A DNA stretch of 7,368 bases from RGIG4608 sp964534905 (GCA_964534905.1 CAZHPZ010000049.1:1-7368); one strand, 5' to 3'. Counted from the stretch's first letter, positions 1 through 6,662 are shown. The notes: generated by a model not told the origin, from the letters alone. Numbers and translations: made by a program.

Positions 1-10
1 TACTCACCTC

Positions 11-344
11 TTATCCACTTTTTCTTTGGCACTATAGGCGCAAAGAAAAAGTTCTCAAAAAGAAACGCCGTTTTGCGCTCATGCCGCGCAGGCAGTCACT
101 TTTGAAAAAGTGACACAAAACTTTTTGTCGCAAAAGCTTGGCTAACAAAGTGCCCGACCGCTTTAGCGGTCATTCTCGAGCGTAGCGAAGAATCTTGGGC
201 ACGCAGAGCAAGGCTCCCGCCGTGTGGTACAAAAAATCATTTTCTTGGCAACACCTCATCCGTCAGCCTGCGGCTGCCACCTTCTCCCGCTGGATAAGGC
301 TTATATTACATTCGCTTCGGGGAACCCCACGCGCCGGAGAAGGC
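11..344. repeat. Composite structured repeat R0 (A module inverted, B module forward)
   Basis: This non-coding unit is built from modules that recur in the window. The A module (about 11-205) is in inverted orientation relative to R1-R4. Its first 60 bases (11-70) are identical to 6123-6182. It contains a perfect 12-bp hairpin (arms 17-28 and 41-52, loop GCACTATAGGCG) and a 9-bp hairpin (95-103 with 106-114). An outer 6-bp inverted repeat, GTGCCC (150-155) with GGGCAC (197-202), closes a 53-nt segment, and the same arrangement with the same length recurs at 6265-6317. From about 212 the unit continues with C-tail and B-module sequence in forward orientation; 212-238 matches 2634-2660 with one difference. 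The B module (252-300) has a CAGCC-TGC-GGCTG hairpin (264-276). Short reading frames here are repeat artefacts. Confidence 0.85.
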
Positions 345-361
345 TTATATTATATTCACTT
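296..361. repeat. Imperfect 22-bp direct repeat at the end of R0
   Basis: The segment at 296-317 recurs at 340-361 with two substitutions; both start with AAGGCTTATATTA and run into an ATTC-CTT tail. Between them lies the 26-bp segment 308-333, which recurs exactly at 5609-5634 inside R4's neighbour R3. This looks like a secondary insertion into, or duplication within, the B-module hairpin loop. Confidence 0.65.
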
Positions 362-477
362 TGGAAGCTTACGATAGGCAAGAAAGAAAACAAGTCGGTT
401 TGGGCGTCTTTACGAGGGCGTCAAATGTTAAAAAAGTGTAAACTTTTATAATATAAAAATTAAATCGACTATATATG

Positions 478-486
478 TGGTATAAT
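478..486 (+). promoter_or_regulatory. Probable extended -10 promoter of dnaA
   Basis: TGG directly precedes a perfect TATAAT (481-486), giving a TGnTATAAT extended -10 element. No convincing -35 hexamer lies 16-18 bp upstream, which is tolerable for an extended -10 promoter. It is the best sigma-A-type site in the leader and would give a dnaA transcript with a leader of roughly 180 nt to the GTG start. Confidence 0.5.
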
Positions 487-494
487 AAGATGTA

Positions 495-545
495 TATTAT
501 TTTATTATATATTTATATAATCTATATCGCGTGCGCGTGAGAAAA
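495..545. other. AT-rich block ending in CGCG motif, copy 1 (dnaA leader)
   Basis: About 33 bases made almost only of A and T run into ATCGCGTGCGCGTGAGAAAA. The same composite, an AT run followed by ATCGCGCGCGAGAAAA, appears at 6798-6844 in the origin region. The match in order, composition and motif suggests a shared function or a duplicated origin part. This copy has no neighbouring perfect DnaA boxes. Confidence 0.5.
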
Positions 546-674
546 ATCTCCGCCCAAGGCTCGGAGACGTACCCAACGCACGAAAATTTATTTTAATTGA
601 TTTTTTTAAGCATCACAAAGCTTCGGAATGCGGCAGTGCCGCGCAAAATTCATCAGAAAGGTAAAATTGTTAAA

Positions 675-2102
675 GTGTCTGATTTGGATAACAGCTACTT
701 AGAAGAAATAAAGCTCGTCTGGAACCTCGTGTACGAGTCGTTTAGCGACTGTATGGATCAAAGCACACGTGAGCTTTGGTTCGGTGATATCACCGTAGAG
801 GACTACCGCGACGGACTTATCACGCTCGGAATCAAAAGCGAGATCAAGCACAAAACGCTCAATCAAAAATACCTCGGTCAGCTTGCAAGCCGATTTTCCG
901 ATGAGCTCGGATTCGACGTTGCGGTCGAGGTCATATTCACCGGAACGCCCATAAACCGCGAGGAGGCTATGCGCAAGATCATCGAAAAGGTCTCGATCGG
1001 CGATCCCACGTGGCGTGAGGAAAACGAGGCGAAAAAGACAGAGAACGACGGCGGCTCGCATGTTCTCGGCTCAACTCTCCCCCCGTTCAATTTCGAATAT
1101 ACCTTCGACAATTTCATTGTCGGCTCATCCAATAAATTCGCTCACGCAGCCTGCGTTGCGGTTGCGAAATACCCCGCAAAGAACTATAATCCGCTCTTCA
1201 TCTACGGTCCGAGCGGAATAGGTAAAACGCACTTGCTTTACGCTATCACGAACTATCTCCGTGAGCAAAATCCAAACGTCAAGGTCATCTACATAAAGGG
1301 CGAGGACTTCACCAATCAGATGATCGACTGCCTCTCGCGTCAGGCAATGCCCGAATTCCGCGAGAAATACCGTGATTGCGACGTTCTCCTTATCGACGAT
1401 ATCCAATTCATCGGCGGCAAGGTTTCGACGCAGGAGGAATTCTTCCATACCTTTAACGCGCTCTATGAGGGCAGAAAGCAGATAATTCTTACGAGCGACC
1501 GTCAGCCCAGAGAAATCAAAACGCTTGAGGACAGACTTAAAACACGCTTTGAATGGGGACTTATCGCCGACATTCAGCCGCCGGATCTTGAGCTTCGTAT
1601 AGCGATAATCAAGAAAAAAGCGGAGCAGGTAGGCGTTGAGCTTCCCGAGGACGTGCTTACGTTCCTTGCGGAAAATCTCCGTTCGAATATCCGTCAGATA
1701 GAGGGCGCAATTAAAAAGCTCGGCGCAAGAGTGTTCCTTTCGGGCGAAAAGATCGATATGAATCTTGCAAGGGGCTGTATCTCCGAGCTTCTCGGCGGTG
1801 CGGAGCCTACGAGCGTAACGGTTGAGAAGATATTCTCGTCCGTATATCAGAAATACGGAATCAAGAAAGAGGAGCTTATCTCCACAAAGAGAAATAAGGA
1901 GATAGCGACCGCGCGCCATATCACAATATATATAATCCGAGAGGTGACGGAAATGTCGCTTCCGAATATCGCAAAGATATTCAACCGTGACCATTCGACG
2001 ATAATCAGCTCGATAGAGACGGTGGAGAGAAAGCTCATCACCGACGCCGTGCTTGATTACGAGATAAAAGAGATAATAAAAGAGGTCTCACCGAATATTT
2101 AA
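675..2102 (+). CDS. dnaA: Chromosomal replication initiator protein DnaA
   Basis: DnaA binds DnaA boxes at oriC, forms an ATP-dependent filament and melts the origin. The 475-residue product shows domain I (about 1-85, with the LEEIKLVW helix), a short linker (about 105-135), an AAA+ domain with Walker A GPSGIGKT (178-185), Walker B LLIDDIQF (238-245), sensor 1 LTSD (272-275), arginine finger in LKTRFEWG (R291) and sensor 2 NIRQIEG (R340). The C-terminal helix-turn-helix DNA-binding domain contains NRDHSTI (437-443), where most family members have GRDHTTV. The start is uncertain. GTG at 675 gives the usual short lead-in to domain I and has AGAAAGG at 655-661, though 13 nt away. In-frame GTG 636 and TTG 597 are alternatives that add residues unlike DnaA and lack a good ribosome site. 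Family assignment is secure. Confidence 0.96.
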   Translation: MSDLDNSYLEEIKLVWNLVYESFSDCMDQSTRELWFGDITVEDYRDGLITLGIKSEIKHKTLNQKYLGQLASRFSDELGFDVAVEVIFTGTPINREEAMRKIIEKVSIGDPTWREENEAKKTENDGGSHVLGSTLPPFNFEYTFDNFIVGSSNKFAHAACVAVAKYPAKNYNPLFIYGPSGIGKTHLLYAITNYLREQNPNVKVIYIKGEDFTNQMIDCLSRQAMPEFREKYRDCDVLLIDDIQFIGGKVSTQEEFFHTFNALYEGRKQIILTSDRQPREIKTLEDRLKTRFEWGLIADIQPPDLELRIAIIKKKAEQVGVELPEDVLTFLAENLRSNIRQIEGAIKKLGARVFLSGEKIDMNLARGCISELLGGAEPTSVTVEKIFSSVYQKYGIKKEELISTKRNKEIATARHITIYIIREVTEMSLPNIAKIFNRDHSTIISSIETVERKLITDAVLDYEIKEIIKEVSPNI

Positions 2103-2110
2103 GGCAATAA

Positions 2111-2405
2111 TCGGACTTTGTTAGCACTTACTAATGCAACAAAAAGTTTTGTGTCGCTTTTTCAAAAAGTGACTGCCCCGCGGCATGAGCGCGAAACGGC
2201 GTTTCTCTTTCGCTAAGCTTTTCTATTTGCGCCTATAGTGCCAAAGAGAAAAGCGAATAAACGGTTAGCACAAACAATAAAGTAACGCACCAACGCTCCG
2301 CTACACGGAAACCCGTAGGGCGGGGGAGTGATACCGAAAAATCTTTTGCTTGGCAACACCTCATCCGTCAGCCTACGGCTGCCACCTTCTCCCACTGGAG
2401 AAGGC
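2111..2405 (+). repeat. Structured repeat unit R1 (A-C-B, forward)
   Basis: The unit begins right after the dnaA stop. The A module has a hairpin at 2153-2173 whose arms pair with one G-T wobble (GTCGC with GTGAC), a GGCATGA loop region, and a hairpin at 2217-2254 with loop CGCCTATAGTGC. The C module (2285-2336) holds CGCTCCGCTACACGGAAACC. The B module (2357-2405) carries CAGCC-TAC-GGCTG (2369-2381) and ends in an 8-bp hairpin, CCTTCTCC-CACT-GGAGAAGG. Confidence 0.85.
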
Positions 2406-2721
2406 TTATGGCTACGTACATTATTAGCACAAGCTTTTGCCACAAAAAGTTTTGCGTCGCTTTTTCAAAAAGCGACTGCCTGCGCGGCATGAGCGCGAAA
2501 CGGCGTTTCTCTTTTGCTAAGCTTTTCTATTTGCGCCTATAGTGCCAAAGAGAAAAGCGAATAAACGCTTACAGAAAACATCAAAACGACGCACCAACAC
2601 TCCGCTACACGGAAACCCGTAGGGCGGGGGCTTGGCTCCCGCCGTGTGATACAAAAAATCTTTTGCTTTGTAACACCTCATCCACCGCTTGCGCGGTCCC
2701 CCTTCTCCCACTGGAGAAGGC
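2406..2721 (+). repeat. Structured repeat unit R2 (A-C-B, forward)
   Basis: This unit directly follows R1 with the same module order. The A-module hairpin at 2456-2476 pairs fully (GTCGCTTTTT with AAAAAGCGAC). The invariant-loop hairpin is at 2521-2558. The C module starts near 2589 and continues into GGGCTTGGCTCCCGCC. The B module (2674-2721) is the alternative subtype, with ACCGC-TTGC-GCGGT (2684-2697) in place of CAGCC-TGC-GGCTG, followed by the same CCTTCTCC/GGAGAAGG terminal stem. Confidence 0.85.
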
Positions 2722-2795
2722 AAGGGTTAGCGCGAACATAGCAGACAACCGTTTAATGCCCATATCGTTCTGCACCAAATCGGTGGGCACTTTAT
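2722..2795 (-). repeat. Inverted repeat-unit fragment (D module) before dnaN
   Basis: Starting at the end of R2, this stretch matches the start of the inverted unit R5. An exact 21-bp match covers 2745-2765 and 6026-6046, with looser similarity on both sides. It appears to be a truncated inverted unit abutting R2, as R5 abuts R4. Confidence 0.6.
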
Positions 2796-2911
2796 TACCA
2801 CAGCCTTTATTGCTTTCTGCTATCAAAAAACAAGCAATTCATTAATTCATCAATCAACACAAAACAAGCATAATAAAACAAGCCGCTTATGCGGCAGAAA
2901 CGGAGATAAAT

Positions 2912-4063
2912 ATGAAAATCAAATTCAACAGACACGAGTTTGCGGCTACGATTGCGCCCCTTATGTGCTGCGTTTCAACTAAGGTCACAGTCCCCGCCGC
3001 CGAGGGAATTCTGATCGAAGCGAAATTCCCCGACGTGCTGGTGCTCACGACGTTCGACCTCGAAAAGGGTATGCGTCTCACCGCTCACGCTCAGGTCATT
3101 GAAGAGGGAATATATATAATCAATGCCGTAAAGCTTAACCAGACTCTGCGTGTAATGCCCGCCGATGAGGTTGATCTCACGGTCGACGAGCGCGGCGTTG
3201 CGTGCATCAGCTGCGGCAAATCAAGCCACAAGATGAATGCTCTCCCCGGAACGGATTTCCCGTCCCTCCCCAAGCTTTACAGCGAGGACGCATTTACGCT
3301 TAAGCAGTCCGACCTTCGCGAAATGTTCAGCCAGACTATGTACGCCATGGCTGTCAACGACCAGAGAAGCATTCTCAACGGTACGTTCGTAAATATGGTC
3401 AACAATAAACTCACAATGGTGTCCTGCGATAACTTCAAGCTTGCAAAATGCGAAAGACTCATCGAATATTCGACCGACAAGCAGTACACGGGTACCTACA
3501 GAAACGCTTTCATTCTGCCCGTAAAGACGATCGGAGAGCTTGTAAAGCTCCTTTCCGATAATCCCGAAAAGACAACACGTATCTTTATGACAAAGAAAAA
3601 CATCGTGTTCGAGATCGGCGAATTCCTTTTCTTCAGCCGTCTTATTGAGGGCTCCTACCTTGATTACGACAGAATCATAGTTCAAAATCATAAATACAGC
3701 ATCGAATGCGACCGTGAGGAGCTTATTTCCGCTCTTGAGCGTGCCGCGCTCGTAACAGAGGAAAAGATCGCAGGATCGCTCCGCAGCCACGTTAAGCTCA
3801 TTTTTGACGGAAATCTGCTTAAGATCACGGCGTCAAGCACCGCGGGAAGCACCTACGACGAAATCGAGATAGAGGACATCGGAACGCCTCTCACAATAGG
3901 CTTCAATAACCGCTATCTCATCAACTCCGTCCGTGCCTGCAACAGCGAGAGAATCAAGCTTTCTCTCTCATCTCAGCTCTCCTCGCTCAATATCACGCCC
4001 GCAGAGCCGAGAGAAAACGTGGACGAGGTCTTTATGCTCCTCCCCGTAAGACTTAAGGATTAA
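2912..4063 (+). CDS. dnaN: DNA polymerase III beta subunit (sliding clamp)
   Basis: The protein forms a dimeric ring around DNA that tethers DNA polymerase III and recruits other replication and repair proteins through their clamp-binding motifs. The product has 383 residues, near the usual 366-378, and is consistent with three tandem clamp folds of about 125 residues each. Recognisable family features are the N-terminal MKIKFNR strand, the DFPSLPK segment near residue 115, and the C-terminal MLLPVRL, which matches the conserved end lining the partner-binding pocket. ATG 2912 is preceded by GGAG (2902-2905) at 6 nt spacing. It sits 7 bp upstream of recF, so the two are almost certainly co-transcribed. 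The distance from dnaA (about 800 bp of repeats) is unusual and may mean dnaN has its own promoter. Confidence 0.97.
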   Translation: MKIKFNRHEFAATIAPLMCCVSTKVTVPAAEGILIEAKFPDVLVLTTFDLEKGMRLTAHAQVIEEGIYIINAVKLNQTLRVMPADEVDLTVDERGVACISCGKSSHKMNALPGTDFPSLPKLYSEDAFTLKQSDLREMFSQTMYAMAVNDQRSILNGTFVNMVNNKLTMVSCDNFKLAKCERLIEYSTDKQYTGTYRNAFILPVKTIGELVKLLSDNPEKTTRIFMTKKNIVFEIGEFLFFSRLIEGSYLDYDRIIVQNHKYSIECDREELISALERAALVTEEKIAGSLRSHVKLIFDGNLLKITASSTAGSTYDEIEIEDIGTPLTIGFNNRYLINSVRACNSERIKLSLSSQLSSLNITPAEPRENVDEVFMLLPVRLKD

Positions 4064-4070
4064 CCGAAAT

Positions 4071-5192
4071 ATGCTTTGCAAAAGGGTAGAGCTGTCCGAT
4101 TTTCGTAACGCGGAGCACGAGAGCGTGTCGTTTGACGGCGGAATCAACGTTCTCCACGGCGAAAACGCACAGGGAAAAACCAATCTCCTTGAGGCAATAT
4201 ATCTCGTCTCCCTCGGGAAAAGCTTCAGAACGGCTCACGAGAGCGAGGTCATTCGCTTCGGAGAGGAGATGGCTGCCGTCTCACTCGATTACGAACGTGA
4301 CGGCAGAGAGCAAAATATCACAATGCGCCTCTCGGGTACGCAAAAAAAGAACGTCACCCATAACGGCGTTAAAATAACCAAGCTTTCGGAGCTTGTCGGA
4401 GAATTCCGCGCAGTCCTCTTCTCACCCGATCATCTTCAGATGATAAAGGAGGGACCGGCACTCCGCCGCGGATACCTTGACGTGGCAATATCGCAAATAC
4501 GTCCCGTGTATCTCCGATCACTCCAAAAATATAATAAGATACTTAAGAACAGAAATACACTTATAAAGCACGCAGACGACGACAGAGCGACATTTCTCTC
4601 AACCATCGACTTCTGGTCGGAGCAGCTTGCCGCAGAAGCGGCTGTCATAGCCAAGGCGAGAGCGGAATACGTCGCACGCTCATCACAGATGATCGCCGAG
4701 CTCTATGCGAGAATGTGCGAGAGCGGCGAGATGAATGAAATCCCCGAGCTTACCTATGCCGGAAGCGCCAAGCAGGAGAGCGAGGCGTATTTCGATGTTG
4801 AGGAAACGCGTAAAGCTTATTATAAGCTCCTGACGGAAAATAAGGATCGTGAGGTTGCGGCAGGTGCAACTCTGTACGGAATTCATAAGGATGATATCAC
4901 AATATGCCTGAACGGCAAAAATACAAGGCTCTACGCGTCCCAGGGACAGCAGAGATCGCTTGCACTTGCAATGAAGCTTGCCGAGGGCGAGCTTTGCCGA
5001 GCGGACTGCGGAGAATATCCGGTCTTTCTGCTTGACGACGTGTTCTCGGAGCTTGATAGCACGAGAAGAAAAAATCTGCTTCGTGAGATAGCGGACAGAC
5101 AGGTGATAATCACATCGTGCGAGCGGGATATGGAGCTTTCCGTGCCTTTTAAGCGAATAGAGGTCTTTGGCGGAAAGTATAAAGAAAACTAA
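4071..5192 (+). CDS. recF: DNA replication and repair protein RecF
   Basis: RecF is an ABC/SMC-like ATPase that works with RecO and RecR to load RecA onto single-stranded gaps at stalled forks. The product has 373 residues, the normal length. It shows Walker A GENAQGKT (30-37), the ABC signature region YASQGQQRSLALA (288-300) and Walker B FLLDDVFSELD (319-329), a layout typical of RecF without the long coiled coil of SMC proteins. FRNAEHESVSF near the N terminus fits the usual RecF opening. The ATG lies 7 bp after the dnaN stop, with AAGGA (4055-4059) inside the end of dnaN as a plausible ribosome site. The small S4-domain gene (rlbA/yaaA) often found between dnaN and recF is absent. Confidence 0.97.
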   Translation: MLCKRVELSDFRNAEHESVSFDGGINVLHGENAQGKTNLLEAIYLVSLGKSFRTAHESEVIRFGEEMAAVSLDYERDGREQNITMRLSGTQKKNVTHNGVKITKLSELVGEFRAVLFSPDHLQMIKEGPALRRGYLDVAISQIRPVYLRSLQKYNKILKNRNTLIKHADDDRATFLSTIDFWSEQLAAEAAVIAKARAEYVARSSQMIAELYARMCESGEMNEIPELTYAGSAKQESEAYFDVEETRKAYYKLLTENKDREVAAGATLYGIHKDDITICLNGKNTRLYASQGQQRSLALAMKLAEGELCRADCGEYPVFLLDDVFSELDSTRRKNLLREIADRQVIITSCERDMELSVPFKRIEVFGGKYKEN

Positions 5193-5212
5193 GCGGAAAA
5201 GCACGAGATTTT

Positions 5213-5645
5213 GCAAAGGAAAGCTTTGCGGTCGGGCACTTTGTTTGTGCAAATTCTGCAACAAAAAAGTTTAGCCAAGCTTTGTGGCAACGCACGTTGT
5301 TCGCACAAGCTTTTGCCACAAAAAGTTTTGTGTCGCTTTTTCAAAAGCGACTGCCCGCGCGGCATGAGCGCGAAACGGCGTTTCTCTTTTGCTAAGCTTT
5401 TCTATTTGCGCCTATAGTGCCAAAGAGAAAAGCGAATAAACGCTTAGTACAAACGTCAAAATAGCACACCAACGCTCCGCTACACAGAAACCCGTAGGGC
5501 GGGGGCTTTGCTCTCGCCGATTGTCATAGTAAAAGTTTTGTTTTAGAACACCTCATCCACCGCTTGCGCGGTCCCCCTTCTCCCCCTCGGAACCCCCAAA
5601 GCTCATATACATTCGCTTCGGGGAACCCCACGCGCTGGAGAAGGC
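5213..5645 (+). repeat. Structured repeat unit R3 (A-C-B, forward, with nested insertion)
   Basis: It starts just after recF with a small hairpin, GCAAAG (5213-5218) with CTTTGC (5224-5229). The stretch from 5229 matches the reverse complement of the A-module outer end at 6249-6274 and 145-162. The 20-mer at 5289-5308 recurs at 7311-7330. A-module hairpins are at 5332-5351 and 5396-5433. The B module (5549-5645) is the ACCGC-TTGC-GCGGT subtype (5559-5572). Its terminal CCTTCTCC/GGAGAAGG hairpin is opened by about 50 extra bases that include the 26-bp segment shared with R0. Confidence 0.85.
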
Positions 5646-5963
5646 AAATAGCTATGTGCGTTGTTCGCGCTTGCCAATGCTACAAAAAAGTTTTGTGTCG
5701 CTTTTTCAAAAGCGACTGCCCGCGCGGCATGAGCGCGAAACGGCGTTTCTCTTTTGCTGAGCTTTTCTATTTGCGCCTATAGTGCCAAAGAGAAAAGCGA
5801 ATAAACGGTTAGTACAAACGTCAAAATAGCACACCAACGCTCCGCTACACACAAATCCGTAGGGCGGGTGGCTTGACTCCCGCCGCGTGGTACAGAAAAT
5901 CTTTTACTATGTAACACCTCATCCGTCAGCCTGCGGCTGCCACCTTCTCCCGCTGGAGAAGGC
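5646..5963 (+). repeat. Structured repeat unit R4 (A-C-B, forward)
   Basis: This is a tandem copy following R3. A-module hairpins are at 5697-5716 (GTCGCTTTT with AAAAGCGAC) and 5761-5798 (loop CGCCTATAGTGC). The C module is more diverged (ACACACAAATCCGTAGGG). The B module (5915-5963) is the CAGCC-TGC-GGCTG subtype (5927-5939) and ends in an intact CCTTCTCC-CGCT-GGAGAAGG hairpin. R5 begins at this point in opposite orientation. Confidence 0.85.
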
Positions 5964-6320
5964 TTATATTACATTCGCTTTAGGGAACCCCGAACGGGAG
6001 GCGAGGGTTGGTGCAAACAGAGCAAACAACCGTTTAATGCCCATATTTTCCGATGTAATCGGCGGGAGCCAAGCCCCCGCACCACAAGGTTTCATTACAA
6101 AGATTTTATTTATACTCGTCTATTATCCACTTTTTCTTTGGCACTATAGGCGCAAAGAAAAAGTTCTCAAAAAGAAACGCCGATTGTGGGCTACTCGCCC
6201 ACGCCTCGCAAGCCTTTGGAAAGGCTTGACCGAAACTTTTTTTCGCAGAGTTTGTGCAAATAAAGTGCCCGGCCGCTTCGACGTTCATCCTCGAACGCAG
6301 CGAAGAATCTTGGGCACGCG
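5964..6320 (-). repeat. Structured repeat unit R5 (inverted, ends next to oriC)
   Basis: Read on the minus strand, this has the A-C order of the forward units. 6060-6080 is the exact reverse complement of 2624-2644 (C module). 6123-6182 is identical to 11-70 of R0 and carries the invariant-loop hairpin (6129-6164). The following hairpins keep their place but have different sequence: GTGGGC-TACTC-GCCCAC (6186-6202) and CAAGCCTTT-GG-AAAGGCTTG (6209-6228). The outer GTGCCC/GGGCAC pair is at 6265-6270 and 6312-6317. The unit ends about 65 bp before the first DnaA box. Confidence 0.85.
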
Positions 6321-6361
6321 CCTATGCAAGTCAATCCTCCGTCACGACACGCGCCTATGCA
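6315..6361. repeat. 14-bp direct repeat, period 33
   Basis: CACGCGCCTATGCA occurs at 6315-6328 and again at 6348-6361, between the R5 repeat and the first DnaA box. This is an exact short direct repeat of unknown role. Confidence 0.7.
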
Positions 6362-6385
6362 TTGCCTTTCGGAAAACTTTCAGCC

Positions 6386-6406
6386 TTATCAACACCGTTT
6401 TCCACA
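6386..6406 (+). promoter_or_regulatory. DnaA boxes TTATCAACA and TTTTCCACA
   Basis: TTATCAACA (6386-6394) and TTTTCCACA (6398-6406) each differ from the consensus TTATCCACA at one base and are 3 bp apart. They mark the left edge of the box cluster. Weaker minus-strand sites follow at 6432-6440 (TTTTCCACG) and 6490-6498 (TTTTCAACA). Confidence 0.7.
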
Positions 6407-6545
6407 GCGTTGAAGACTCACGGTAAAACTCCGTGGAAAAAGCATGGAATCAACTCGTGAGTGCTTGATTTTATTGACTTTTATCTATCTGTTGAAAACT
6501 CGGAGACTTGCCGCTCCGACGCAACGAAACCGAAACGATTCGGGC

Positions 6546-6554
6546 TTATCCACA
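6546..6554 (+). promoter_or_regulatory. Perfect DnaA box 1
   Basis: Exact TTATCCACA on the + strand, oriented towards the AT-rich region. Confidence 0.9.
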
Positions 6555-6579
6555 GCCGTTTTTCAACTCCACAGCTTTT

Positions 6580-6588
6580 TGTGGAAAA
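6580..6588 (-). promoter_or_regulatory. DnaA box TTTTCCACA (minus strand)
   Basis: TGTGGAAAA on the + strand reads TTTTCCACA on the minus strand, one mismatch from consensus. It opposes the perfect box 26 bp upstream. Confidence 0.65.
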
Positions 6589-6662
6589 CTCAATTTTCGC
6601 AAAAATTCGACATTGAGCGAAAAATCGGCGAAAATGCCCCGAAATCGAAGAAAATCCGAAAT

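Larger units (their letters stand above)
345..596. other. AT-rich leader upstream of dnaA
   Basis: No gene is visible here. The first part (345-430) is degenerate sequence trailing the R0 repeat. From about 428 the DNA becomes very AT-rich and holds an extended -10 promoter (478-486), an AT block ending in a CGCG-rich motif (495-545), and a 6-bp hairpin (TCTCCG 547-552 with CGGAGA 562-567, loop 9 nt). No perfect DnaA box was seen, which is unusual for a dnaA leader. Confidence 0.6.
2103..2911. other. Repeat-filled dnaA-dnaN intergenic region
   Basis: About 800 bp without a credible gene separates dnaA from dnaN, which usually lie close together. It contains repeat units R1 and R2, an inverted fragment (2722-2795), and then about 115 bp of A-rich unique sequence before dnaN. 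The last part has a small hairpin, GCCGC-TTAT-GCGGC (2882-2895), just before the dnaN ribosome site. A weak CATAAT (2869-2874) could be a -10 element, but no -35 supports it. No strong rho-independent terminator was found after dnaA. Confidence 0.7.

Noticed and set aside
1125..1994. 289-codon open frame on the minus strand inside dnaA
   Set aside because: It lies fully antisense to the conserved DnaA ATPase domain, has no ribosome site of note, and its translation resembles no family; it is a shadow of dnaA codon usage.
2111..2721. Possible CRISPR array
   Set aside because: The repeats are long (about 300 bp), modular and diverged, with no short repeat-spacer pattern and no cas genes.
2783..2803. 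DnaA box near TTATTACCACAG before dnaN
   Set aside because: An extra two bases break the 9-mer; it lies in repeat-derived sequence with no cluster around it.
3221..3790. 189-codon minus-strand frame inside dnaN
   Set aside because: Antisense to a clear sliding clamp gene with no independent support.
5193..5235. Rho-independent terminator after recF
   Set aside because: The GCAAAG/CTTTGC hairpin has only 6 bp and no following T run.
4683..5264. 193-codon minus-strand frame inside recF and the following repeat
   Set aside because: Mostly antisense to conserved RecF motifs and runs into repeat DNA.
5211..5782. Two short + strand frames with the same C-terminal sequence (ending near 5417 and 5782)
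   Set aside because: The shared ending only reflects the duplicated A module in R3 and R4; no ribosome sites, and hairpin symmetry explains the sequence better.
5887..6426. 179-codon + strand frame across R4/R5
   Set aside because: It is composed of repeat modules in both orientations and ends at the first DnaA boxes; the translation is that of hairpin DNA, not a protein.
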